From Gracilaria caudata (taxonomy: Eukaryota; Rhodophyta; Florideophyceae; Gracilariales; Gracilariaceae): 12,973 bases of DNA. The stretch spans positions 1-12,973 of the forward strand of contig JASCIV010000746.1 in the NCBI GenBank assembly GCA_030374735.1. Reading direction: 5' to 3'. This document shows positions 1 through 8,596 of the stretch, in pieces. Made by a program: the position numbers and the translations under genes. The notes under the pieces were generated by a model. The model was not told the origin of the DNA, ran no database searches, and saw only the letters and a list, made by a program, of their open reading frames with translations. Positions within the stretch are counted from its first letter, which is position 1. Every line of letters starts with the position of its first letter.

Positions 1-1145
1 CCCCCACCCCCCGTGCGCCACCCAAATTCCGCGTCAACTCGCAATAGGCTCCTCTACCCACTGCCAGCCTTTCAGCCCCATCGCTCTAGCACCAACCTAC
101 CCCAGTGCAGCTATATGAGCTGCTTTTTCAGTTAAAAGCTCGACCCATGGGCACACAAACCGCTTATTCCTCACCTTTGCTTCTATTGTGATGCTTGTTT
201 CCATGTGTGAACCAATTAATCCACCTGACTCCGCATGTATATAATCATCGATTGCCGCACTTTTGTCCCATCAGAAGCTCTCATTTATACATCCCATTTC
301 TCTACAGCTCAAGTTCATGCACATCAGCTTAGACAAACAAGAAGTACATCACATAGAGTTACTCTATCGTCAAAAGCTGCCTCTCTCAGACATAACACTA
401 CCACCCTCATCCATTCATTCAGTGCTCTCATCTCCCATACACCTCATATTCGCCCTCCATTCACGTGTGCTTTAATGTGACTGCCCACTCTCATAACTCC
501 ATGTCATTACTTTCTCCCAATTGTGTAAGGACTGTGAGCCCATCACAGTCATGCCAACCCTTCCATAACGTCTATTCAAAATAAATGAAAACTATTTTCA
601 CCTATATCTCAGCTGCTTCACCAAAAACTCCACAAAAAGCTACGAGGATCCCGTTTAGCTCAAGAAGCTACCCTTCTCCAGTTCCGTGGCAGAGCAAAAT
701 GCCTGTCTTGACTTTGTCGCATTAGAAAGCCAATCACTCCCCTCCCGTTTGGCTGATCCCCTTCCTGCTTCACCCGTTTGCAGCCTCGAGTTTTGCATAT
801 GCCCTCTCCTCCCACTCCATCCACCGGTACGTGCTCTCAACTGTTCCAGTCATGCTTACCAGTTATTTTTTGTGTTTGACGTGTGTGTGTTTCCTCATTT
901 CCATATTCCTTTCCGAGTTGCAGCTCAAAAAGACAAAAGAGCCTTATAAGCACGCGTTTTCGCATATATTCTTGGCATGAATGATGGTTCAATTGTCTTT
1001 CTCCTCCAACAGCTTGTTTTTGCCAAAGCGCATCGTGTTCTCACATCAGCTTGCGAGACAACTTTCATACAAACTGGTGAAACACAAGTGACATCACTGA
1101 TGCATCACAAAACGAAGCCCACCACTAAAACGTGAAAACACATCG
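1..1145. other. Gene-free, C-rich (+ strand) block
   Basis: No convincing coding sequence is seen on either strand; the open frames are short and have random-looking composition. The + strand is strongly C-skewed: hand-counting 361-420 gives 23 C and 4 G. In the genes of this window the coding strand is the G-rich one, so the skew would fit leftward transcription, but this is inference. An AATAAA hexamer lies at 580-585 on the + strand, against that direction. The window opens on a C-rich run (1-12). No tRNA, rRNA or mobile element was recognised. Confidence 0.5.
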
Positions 1146-1178
1146 TATAAACCGCAATCGGCAAGGTTTCTCGAAACC
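1146..1178 (+). promoter_or_regulatory. TATA box plus heat-shock-element-like palindrome at a skew switch
   Basis: TATAAA occurs at 1146-1151. Fourteen bases later the near-palindrome GGTTTC-TC-GAAACC (1165-1178) contains TTCnnGAA, which is two inverted units of a heat-shock-factor-like element; a third unit is absent. The C/G skew of the strand changes sign over the following few hundred bases. Together this looks like a core promoter, possibly bidirectional. The sequence shows the motifs; promoter activity is inferred. Confidence 0.3.
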
Positions 1179-1200
1179 ACGCGAGTCTACGAGGATGTGA

Positions 1201-1614
1201 CACCTTTTTTTTCGGTACATGCGCTCTGGAGATAGTCCAGGAAACACGTTAAACTGCGATTCTGTTGGAAGCCTTCATTCAGGCATTAACCACGGAGGCT
1301 CGAGAGCATCTGCTACGATCGAGGATAAGCGGTGGAGATACGCATCGCTTCGAATTTCAGCATCTCCGCCTCCCTCCCCCACAAACGACAACATGTCTTG
1401 AGAACTTTCAAATTTGTTGAAGATACTTGCTTCTGACGCTTGGCCTGAAGCACACTTTGGAGAAACGTATCAAACAACAGCTGCAAATAGCCATTCGTGT
1501 GTGCGTTTAAAGCGGTTTAGCATTGTGTCTACAGCGGGAAAGCTTGCGAATACCTTGACGTGTCTCACTGCAAGAAGGCGTAATCAGGGATGTACCGAGG
1601 CAGGATTCACGTGA
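1201..1614 (+). other. Open frame interrupted by a single TGA
   Basis: One reading frame stays open from 1201 to 1614 (138 codons including the final stop) except for one TGA at 1399-1401. The first ATG is at 1219, 73 bp downstream of the TATAAA at 1146. Both halves have mixed, not strongly biased composition. I recognise no family. It could be a chance frame, a decayed gene, or a readthrough or selenocysteine case. No SECIS-like element was established. Chance is the default explanation. Confidence 0.1.
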
Positions 1615-2869
1615 GCAGGAGCTGAAGATCGCGAAAACGCTAGATTTGTGTACTTTCCACCGTGAGCAGAGAGCTACATTTCACTTAAGAGATGAGGGAC
1701 GCGAGAAACGTCGGCTGCGATTCCCCTACTGTGAGACTGCGTTCTACTTTTCAAAGTAAGGTTGGGGTGATGAGGTGAGCGGAGTATATTAAACGAAGGA
1801 AAAGACCGCTTCGACATGTCCGAACAAGTTGTATTTTTTTTTCTTGTCATCACACACGTGCGACGGATGCATAGAAATAGAGACTCTTGAGAAATAGTGC
1901 TTTTGCCGTGGCGACAAGCATATATTAACCGAGTCTGAAACAACAGCTGCACTTGTGATGCCGCAGTGAGGAGGGGAGCATGGCGAATATATTCGTGCTG
2001 AAATCTTGTCTCGAGGTAATAATGAACGAATGAAAGCAAGCTTGGCGTTCGAAGGCGTTTTGGGAGACGGCTGAACGAGAAAAAGGTTTCTGCGAGAGCT
2101 ACTGTTAGCGAGGTTCGATGTGAAACATTAAAAGGAAGTGACAGTCGCAGGATTGGGTGGGAACGGTTTAACGCAGCATGACAAGGCGCGCAGTGTGCTT
2201 TGGGAATTGCAGGAGATTTGTAGCTTGTTGTTGGGCGTTGGGCACAGGCGCGGCAGGCGCAAATGCTGGAACAATGACATATCACGTGGTATGCTGCTGG
2301 CGGGATCTGCGAAAGAAATTGAGTGACGAGAGGTGACGTTGGAAGTGGGTGTGTTCTGACAGAAGTTGTAGTGAAGAATCAGGACTTACACATTTTTCTG
2401 TTTTGTTTATTTGGGGTTCGTGTGGATAAAATACACACTGTTGACGATTAGTGGCCATTAAAATTGGTGAAGATACCGTGTGTGGGAGATGTCCGTGCCA
2501 CTGGATTCCTGACGAGCGGAGGTGGCGGAACAGTTCTGAGATGGTTGGACACGCAGAGGTGCGGTTGTTGGAAGGGTTGAGTGCGAAGCCTAGCAGGCTG
2601 CCGAGAGCAACTGTGCGGTTGATAGCGCTATAAGACTGAATGCCGCGAAAAGTGGGGAAGCAATGCAAGTGAATAAGAGCGGGTATTGAAAACTGAAACG
2701 GCAAAAAAATTTTTGGTGGTGGTGGTGTTCCAAATGGTTTGGAAACATGGCTGACGCGTACAGTTTGTTGTCTGTTGGCGGGGAAGATTAAAGTGGCAAG
2801 AGTTTGTAAGACGGGGGTTTTAACCGGCGAGAAAATGAGAAGACCAAGCAATTAATGACGCTGGGGGAA

Positions 2870-2875
2870 AATAAA
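2870..2875 (+). terminator. Poly(A)-signal hexamer AATAAA
   Basis: AATAAA on the + strand sits near the end of the G-rich block that starts after the 1146 TATA box, where a rightward transcript would be expected to end. A single hexamer is weak evidence on its own. Confidence 0.25.
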
Positions 2876-2999
2876 CAAGACGTACAAGAAGGGCAGAGAT
2901 TATTGTATAGGGAAGCTATGACTGAAACAGGCACGGAGTTATAAAAAACGTTTACCAGGCATGTTCTCCGGGGTGCGGTGCAGGCAGTTTTGGTAATTG

Positions 3000-3476
3000 C
3001 GTTGGGGACTGATGTGAATAACGCTTGGTCAAAACGAGCGGCGAGCGGAGGAAACACGAAGAGCAGATGTTGAGCCGTAGACCGAGTTGGTGGTTCGGCG
3101 AACGCCTGCGGCAGCGACACGGCGACCGGCGCGTGGCGGCGCAACTGACACGCAACACCCGCGCGCGGGCGCAAGTGCACACATGCGCGGACACGTGCAC
3201 GACGCGTGCGCGAATACAGGCATGGCACCCGCGTGTGTTTTACGGACAGCCGTCCTGTGGTGGCGCGCGCCGCGCACGTGGCGCGTGCGTGCTGTTTCCC
3301 AATCGCTTACCACTTTTGCAACGCTGCCACGTAACGCGCCAAAAGCGCGCGTCAGACATGAATGTGCCATGTCAGCGCGCTTGCGACGCACGCGGGAGGC
3401 GGTTCGAGCGCGCTGTGCGCAGCACGACCGACGTGCGCGCGTGCGCGGGCAGGCGGCAGCGGCGGCGGAGGAGGCA

Positions 3477-3513
<37 letters not shown>

Positions 3514-3850
3514 CGGCGTCGGCGGTGGCGGCGTGTGATGGAGCTGCGCTGCATTTGTGCGAGACGTTGAATGGCGATATGATTGGATCGCGCGACGCGC
3601 ACGCAGCCGCTCAACTCTAACATTACTTGGGACTACAGTTTCTAAACAGTCGCGCTCAGTCTCTCCGTCGCTGTCGGCGCTTTTGCGCTGCGGCGGCGCA
3701 GACGGACCACGGGCGGTTGTGGAGCGGTTGTGGACCAGAGTTACGGACGCGCGTAACGGGAGTGCGCAGCCCGCGGCGGCCATGCGTGTGGCGCGCATAA
3801 AATGACGAGGCCCGGCATTTATTGCGTGCGAGCGGCCCCACGTGACAGCG
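3000..3850. other. CpG-rich island without a supported gene
   Basis: GC content jumps sharply here compared with both flanks, with dense CGCG runs. Long overlapping open frames appear on both strands (for example 3025-3570, 3087-3620 and 3352-3960 on -), as expected when stop codons are rare. Their translations are Arg, Ala, His or Pro rich with no domain. GCGCCAAA, matching an E2F-type site on the - strand, occurs at 3336-3343. The island may be a regulatory region or an origin-like element; I cannot choose between these. Confidence 0.4.
3453..3533 (+). repeat. Imperfect (CGG)n triplet tract
   Basis: A trinucleotide tract of CGG units with a few AGC, GAG, GTG and GTC interruptions lies inside the CpG-rich island. 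Depending on frame it reads as poly-Arg, poly-Ala or, antisense, poly-Pro, which accounts for the length of the overlapping open frames. Such tracts can form hairpins or G-quadruplexes. Confidence 0.85.
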
Positions 3851-4700
3851 GTGCAAACGTTTTTTGCTGTGCGCCAGCGGCGCGCTCGCGGCATGACCCG
3901 CACGTTTATGTAACTTTCTATATTAACTGCACCGTGCACCCACCGCTGCCTTACACGCATGCGCGCCTAAAAGCGCTCGCCGCCACCAATTTTCTCGCGT
4001 TCTTAAACGCACGTCGCCAACTGACGGTTTCCAATACAAAAAAAACAAAAATCGATTTCGCTGCACATGCGTCGCTCACCCCGCCCCCCCCCCCTCCCCA
4101 TGTTCTCTCTCTGCTCCCGCTCCGCCCGTTGCCCAGCGTCAGCCCCGCCCCTTCCACGCTTCCCGACGTCCATTGCTCAATTCAAGTCGCCACGCTCTCG
4201 TCGACCAATCCTGCCAACAATCTCCGTCTCTCACATGCATCGCTTCTCGCTTTGCTCCCACGGTCTGCGCCCAATCTAACTTTATCTGGCGGCTTTCTCC
4301 CACACTCGTGCGTCTCCGTCGCCAATTCAGCGTCAAAACTCCTCAATCGCGCGCTGCTTTGCTACCAATTGCGTTCAATGATCACATCCATCCATTCTTC
4401 TCGCATGCGGCCGCATCGCAACCAATCTACTTCTCTTTCGCACACCTTTACCTCTTCCGCACGCTAAGCCTTCACACGTTTTGCACTTCTGCAGCCAAGT
4501 ATGTGATAAACGCAAAGTTTTGCTTCCGAGCAGCGCCAAATCAAACTGGTGGCACTGCACACTGCCAAAGAGTGGTGCCTTTTGGAGTCTCACTCACGCC
4601 TCGTTGCCCCCTTTCCGCGCGAGATGTGGCGACATGGCGGAGCCCCCTCTAACATTAGTGTTATTCTGTTGCTGTTTCTCTGACGTTGGACTTGCCGCGA
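3818..4700 (-). other. Candidate leftward non-coding transcription unit
   Basis: The + strand is strongly C-rich (4381-4440 hand-counted as 23 C and 7 G), so a leftward RNA would be G-rich like the coding strands of the genes in this window. On the - strand an ATG at 4635 in the context CCGCCATG is followed after 38 bases by a consensus donor GTGAGT (4597-4592). At the far end AATAAA (- strand, 3823-3818) could be a poly(A) signal. An acceptor-like CTGCAG precedes 4488, but joining to it gives a stop after about 20 codons. I therefore favour a non-coding RNA over a protein gene. An 11-base C run lies at 4084-4094. Confidence 0.25.
3986..4426 (+). promoter_or_regulatory. Cluster of seven same-strand CCAAT boxes
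   Basis: CCAAT occurs at 3986, 4031, 4205, 4271, 4322, 4365 and 4422, all on the + strand, with no ATTGG seen in the interval. CCAAT is the binding core of NF-Y/HAP complexes. Local C-richness raises the chance rate, but I would expect fewer than one in 440 bases. The boxes lie inside the C-rich block rather than next to a supported gene. Confidence 0.35.
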
Positions 4701-4734
4701 GCGAGTGTAATTGTACAGCTACTATGATGTGGGG

Positions 4735-4743
4735 TATTTAAAA
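4735..4743. promoter_or_regulatory. TATA-like element at the second skew switch
   Basis: TATTTAAAA is followed by a CGCG-rich stretch. Its complement TTTTAAATA is also TATA-like, so it could serve both directions. It lies between the C-rich block ending near 4650 and the G-rich block beginning near 4680. An E2F-type GCGCCAAA lies at 4533-4540. Confidence 0.3.
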
Positions 4744-5640
4744 CACGCGCGCAACATCATCACGATGCAGCACTTCGCGGAAAGATGGCGGAAGACTTGA
4801 GCTATGCTTCTCGGGTCACGCATGCACAGCGGCGCACGCAAAAAATGTGCCATTGTTTGTGATGGAGAAGAAGGGGCGTTGGTCGCTGCTAATAATAAAA
4901 CGTTACTGCAAGTATGGACATGTTGATGCGGTGTGGCAGGAAAACCTCACGCAAGATGCAAACTTCAAAATGAAATCAAACAGTACTGACAATGGACGTA
5001 ACGTTGAGCGTGTCTGGTGTGGCAGCCACGCACGAGAAGTGTTGCTGGTTTCTATATGATGAGGACGAGCTGTTTTTTTTTCCTTTTTTCTTTGTGCGCG
5101 TCTCTGAAAGTGTTGATAGGAAGAGATGTGCAAGCTTGTATGTTTTTCAGTGTAGGAATGAAAAGTTGTATGAATGAAAACTGGTAGAGCTTGCGAGCGT
5201 TTTTGTGTACTCATAGAAAACGGGGCGCAGGCGGTCATGAGGCGGAGCTGTGCGGCACGAGCGCGTTTCAAAAGAAGGGCGGCGGCTTGGAGTGGTGAGC
5301 TGGGCGCGAAAAGAGTGAGCTAACGATACTTGCTGCGCAGAGCTGGTCGATAACGTGCGCAACGGCGAGCGGGAGGCGGTCAGTAGCGGAAGGTGGCTTT
5401 CGCAGCTTCTCTCTTAATGTGGAAAGGACGGACGAAGAAGAGCGGGGAGCAGCGCCACTAACGTTGCGCACAGAGCTGCTACGCGCTCGTACATATCTAG
5501 GCACAATTCGGGCGGGACGACGAGAGCGGCGGCTGTTGAGCAGCCGCATGGGGACGCAGCTTTGTACAAAAGGACAAAGGTGGCTGGGCACGAAGAACGG
5601 GGGGCAGAAGCAACAACGCGTGCTTGCTGTGCACGTTGTG
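4744..5640 (+). other. G-rich block with a speculative spliced gene
   Basis: No gene can be asserted. The + strand is G-rich (4861-4920 hand-counted as 19 G and 8 C). An ATG at 4785 has a strong context (AAAGATGG) 42 bp after the TATA-like element and opens MAEDLSYASR, but the frame closes at 4862. A second frame is open over 4742-5059. A third, ending at TAA 5414-5416, follows an acceptor-like CTAAC...GCAG ending at 5340. A model joining 4785-4814, 4912-4996 and 5341-5416 keeps one frame, but the first donor (GTCACG) is weak and no family is recognised. A poly-T-rich tract lies at about 5070-5091. Confidence 0.12.
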
Positions 5641-6189
5641 ACAACTGTCCACCACCCCCACCGTTACACTACGTGGACACAAGATCACGTCAGCGGCATT
5701 AGGGTGATCCAGAGTGGCCGCGGTCCAGGCGCCAAGCGCCCGCTATTGGGCCAATACTGTACTGTATGTGAATGGACGGGCGCGCACTGCGCATGCGGGG
5801 GTGATGATCATGTGCGCCAACGGTCCAATGGACGCGCCCCACGTGCACGATGCGCCAGTTCACAGCCAATCACCGCGCACTGCATGGACCGAGCGACATA
5901 AGTCGCGCGCGCATGCGCCGCGCGCCATGCGCAGCGCGATGGCGCGCGCGCGTGCGCGAGCTGCACACACATCGCACGCGTCCGCGCCCGGTCGTTGTGT
6001 CCACGGTGCGCAATGCATAACGTCAACTGAAAACCAATCGCCGCGCCGTCGCCGCCGCCCCCGAAACCGCCGCGACGTGTTGTTAAATAGCGCCGCCCGT
6101 CGAGCCCCCACTGTTGTACCAGCGCGCCCAGCTTACTCTCCTTGTTGCAGCTCGCCGCTGGTCACGCTCGCATTCGCATTCGCGCCATC
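5641..6189 (+). promoter_or_regulatory. ABCG upstream promoter region with CCAAT boxes
   Basis: This stretch upstream of the ABCG start codon holds CCAAT boxes at 5751, 5825, 5876 (followed by CA) and 6034, and a TATA-like TTAAATA at 6083-6089, 107 bp before the ATG. Overlapping open frames on both strands are Arg/Ala/His rich and unconvincing. NF-Y-type control of the transporter is an inference from the motifs. Confidence 0.45.
5744..5756. promoter_or_regulatory. Palindromic double CCAAT box
   Basis: TATTGGGCCAATA is a perfect 13 bp palindrome around a central G. It places ATTGG (5745-5749) and CCAAT (5751-5755) back to back. It could bind an NF-Y/HAP complex in either orientation; two complexes at once are unlikely because the cores nearly touch. 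Confidence 0.4.
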
Positions 6190-8252
6190 ATGGACGCCGC
6201 CGTGCAGACGGTACGTACCCTTCGTACCTCCAACAACCAGTCCCCACATTTCGTTTTTCACGTCTCTAACCAGCGTTTTTGTGTGTTGCGCGGTGGCCGT
6301 GCGCGTAGGTCATGTACAATGGCGTGGACATCACGTACGACCCCAATGAACAACTCGACTTTGACGGCGAACTCAGCGCCTCCGCGCGTCACGCCGAGCG
6401 CGTCGATCTGGTGTGGAAGAATCTCACCTTTGCCGTTCCAGCAAAGGGCGCCAAGAAGGCAAAAAACAAGCACGCCGATCCGAACGGCGACGCTTCCGCC
6501 GCGTCGCCGCGCGAGAAGCTCATTCTCAAGTCCATGTCCGGCGAGGCGCGCGCCGGCACCATGCTGGCGGTGATGGGCAGCTCCGGCGCGGGCAAAACCA
6601 GTCTGCTCAATTTGCTTGCGGGACGCGTGAGCTCCAGCAAGGGCGCCAGGGCCACCGGCGCCGTGTACGTCAACGGCGAGCCCAGAGACTATAACAAGTT
6701 CAGAAAGCTTGCCGCGTACGTGATTCAGGACGACGACATGTTTGCCGAGCTCACGGTGCAGGAACAACTCACGTATGCGGCGTTGCTGCGTTTGCCGGCG
6801 AGCATGCCCAAGCATAAGAAGCTCATGCGCGTGCAGAAGGTGATCCAGGAATTGGGGCTTGGAAAGGTGAAGGACACCATGATTGGCAATCAGATTGTGC
6901 GCGGAATCAGCGGTGGTGAGCGTAAGCGAGTGAATATTGGCACGGAGTTGGTCACGAATCCGTCGCTGCTGTTTCTGGATGAGCCCACTACTGGCTTGGA
7001 CAGTTTCAACGCGCTCAACGTGATGACTGCGTTGCGTCAATTGGCAAGTAACGGGCGTACCATTATCTCCACCATTCATCAACCGCGCTCCAGTATCTTT
7101 GCTTTATTCGACCAATTGTGTCTGCTGTCGGAGGGTCGCGTCATGTACTTTGGACCCGCCAAGGACGCGGTGGATTACTTTTCGGCGCTCAACTTTAAGT
7201 CACCGTCGCAGTTCAATCCCGCCGATTTCTTCCTGGATTTGCTGAGCATTGATCCGCGTTCTACAGAACGTGAGGCCAACACAGAGGCTCGTGTGGAGTT
7301 TCTGGGAGACGTGTACGCCAAACAGGCCAAACCAATTGCCATCGAAGCCACGCCGGATGTGGAGGTGGGTGAGGGCGCTGTGGCTGACGCCGAGGACAAG
7401 GTTCACTTCAAGGAAGGCATGTATCAAACCAGTTGGCTGAACGAATTTAGCGTGCTGTGTAATCGTGCGATGAAGCTGGCGTTCCGCGAACGCGCGGCGA
7501 ATGGCGCTCGCTTGGGACAGGTGATTTTCTTCAGTATTCTGTTGGGATTGATCTGGTTGAACAATGGACGAGAAGAGGAGCTTGCGAAGAGACGGTCTTT
7601 GGTTGGTATCTTGTTCTTCATTTCGATTAATCAGGCGTTTGGTGGAGTGTTTGCGGTGATCTTTGGGTTCCCTCTGGAACGCAGTGTGGTGACGAGGGAA
7701 CGAGCGTCAAACATGTATCGCACGAGTTCGTACTACATGAGCAAGACGGTGACGGATTTGCCAAAGTCACTGTTCTTCAACACATTGTTCGCGCTGATTG
7801 TTTATTGGATGGTGGGACTGAAACCGACCGCGGGGGCGTTTTTCATCTTTCTGTTGGTGATCTTCCTGACGACTGTCCTGGCAGAATCGCTGTCGATCGC
7901 GGTGTCAATTCTGGCTGGCGACGCGCAGACGGCGGCCGGTATCATCCCCGTGTTCATCATCCTGGCGCTGTTGTTTGGTGGCTTTTTCATTGGCAGCGAG
8001 GACCTGGGCGACTGGATTGCGTGGGCAAAGTATCTGTCGTTCATTTTCTATTCGTTCAACGCGCTGGGACACAACGAATTCACGGGGCGGGCCGAGGCGG
8101 ATCAGATTCTGCCTGACTTCAATGACCTGAGCATTGCGGAGAACATCCTGGCGCTGTTTGCGCTCATGGTGGGGTTCAGGTTTATTGGGTACCTGTTCCT
8201 CAAGTTTTTACGCGGACCCAAGTTCCTGAAACTGGAGGGCGAGACGCAGTAG
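6190..8252 (+). CDS. ABCG-family half-size ABC transporter (two exons)
   Basis: Spliced CDS is join(6190-6210, 6309-8252), 654 aa, a normal size for an ABCG half-transporter (nucleotide-binding domain first, then membrane domain). Visible motifs in spliced numbering are Walker A GSSGAGKTS at 97-105, Q-loop Gln147, signature ISGGERKR at 207-214, Walker B LLFLDEP at 227-233 and the H-loop His264 in STIHQPRSS. A linker then leads to about six hydrophobic helices near 410-425, 438-460, 491-511, 515-540, 550-570 and 621-640. A Lys/Ala-rich insert (about 50-75) separates the first strand from the core. The family exports lipids, sterols or xenobiotics using ATP after dimerising; the substrate here cannot be told. 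All ATPase motifs are intact. A TAG lies directly before 6309, so without the intron the start would be ATG 6312, losing only eight residues. Confidence 0.95.
6211..6308 (+). other. 98-nt GT-AG intron of the ABCG gene
   Basis: The donor GTACGT follows codon 7 (ACG). A consensus branch point CTCTAAC lies at 6264-6270, 38 bases before the acceptor GTAG ending at 6308. The join is in phase 0 and gives MDAAVQT-VMYNGVD. It is the only intron I can support in the window. Confidence 0.8.
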
Positions 8253-8596
8253 AGGCTGCAATGCTTTCTCGAATAACAAACACGATGTAACTTTCTCTCA
8301 GAACTTTTTTGCGCGGGCGTTGCGTGCCGCTGGCTTGTATGTATGTAAAAGAAGGGACACTGCTAGAGCTGCTGAACTGGCGTGGAAGACGCTGCCATCT
8401 CATTACAGGGCGTGGATGGCGCGTGCGTGTGCGTGGGTTGTGTCTGCGCGCCCCTTGGGGAGTGGCGCGCCACAATATCTGCACTGTAAACGCGCGCGTC
8501 CGCCCCTTTAAAGCGTTTGACGGCGCCCGTTGAGCTGAGCAACACGCCTCCGTCGCCGCGCCGTCGCCGCGCGCGCACCGCTCAGCCGCGCGTATA
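8253..8596. other. Intergenic region between ABCG and the SDR gene
   Basis: It holds the ABCG 3' end and the SDR promoter. No AATAAA was found after the ABCG stop; AATAAC at 8272-8277 is the nearest resemblance. TGTATGTATGTAAAAG lies at 8337-8352. The downstream half becomes GC-rich toward the SDR start. No gene is seen. Confidence 0.5.
8507..8515 (+). promoter_or_regulatory. TATA-like core promoter of the SDR gene
   Basis: TTTAAAGCG lies 90 bp before the SDR start codon. The core TTAAAGCG recurs before the coiled-coil gene (11189-11196, 103 bp before its ATG), and a relative, TTAAATAGCG, precedes the ABCG gene (6083, 107 bp). The repeated spacing supports a core-promoter role; the start site itself is not visible. 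Confidence 0.4.

Larger units (their letters stand above)
1152..2900 (+). other. Candidate rightward non-coding transcription unit
   Basis: This block follows the TATAAA at 1146 and becomes increasingly G-rich on the + strand (2521-2580 hand-counted as 27 G and 7 C). It ends with an AATAAA poly(A)-like hexamer at 2870-2875. The + strand has many stops and no frame that looks like a protein. Donor-like motifs occur at 1611 (GTGAGC), 1754 (GTAAGG) and 1775 (GTGAGC). The longer antisense frames (about 1674-2285 and 2282-2851 on -) have no recognisable domain and are probably chance. A spliced non-coding RNA is possible; no RNA evidence is available here. Confidence 0.25.

Noticed and set aside
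2105..2125. tRNA-like TTCGA motif near 2113, and similar motifs at 3402
   Set aside because: The flanking bases do not form a T-arm stem, and no matching anticodon or acceptor arms were found.
1674..2851. Two long - strand open frames (about 1674-2285 and 2282-2851) as possible genes
   Set aside because: Their translations are Ser/His/Cys/Thr-rich without any domain, they lie antisense to the G-rich strand, and they lack promoter support. They look like chance frames in low-stop antisense sequence.
3352..3960. Proline-rich 202-codon frame on the - strand
   Set aside because: Its length comes from the CGG tract and the high GC content; the rest is Arg/His/Thr-rich with no recognisable domain, and two + strand frames overlap it equally well.
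4139..4336. - strand frame with repeated Asp/Asn-Trp motifs
   Set aside because: The repeated D/N-W pairs arise because each reverse-complemented CCAAT box reads ATTGG. There is no ATG at the proposed start and no family match.
5714..6349. 211-codon + frame running into the ABCG gene
   Set aside because: It crosses the ABCG promoter, first exon, intron and start of exon 2 in another frame, and reads as Arg/Ala/Pro-rich sequence. It is incompatible with the well-supported transporter model.
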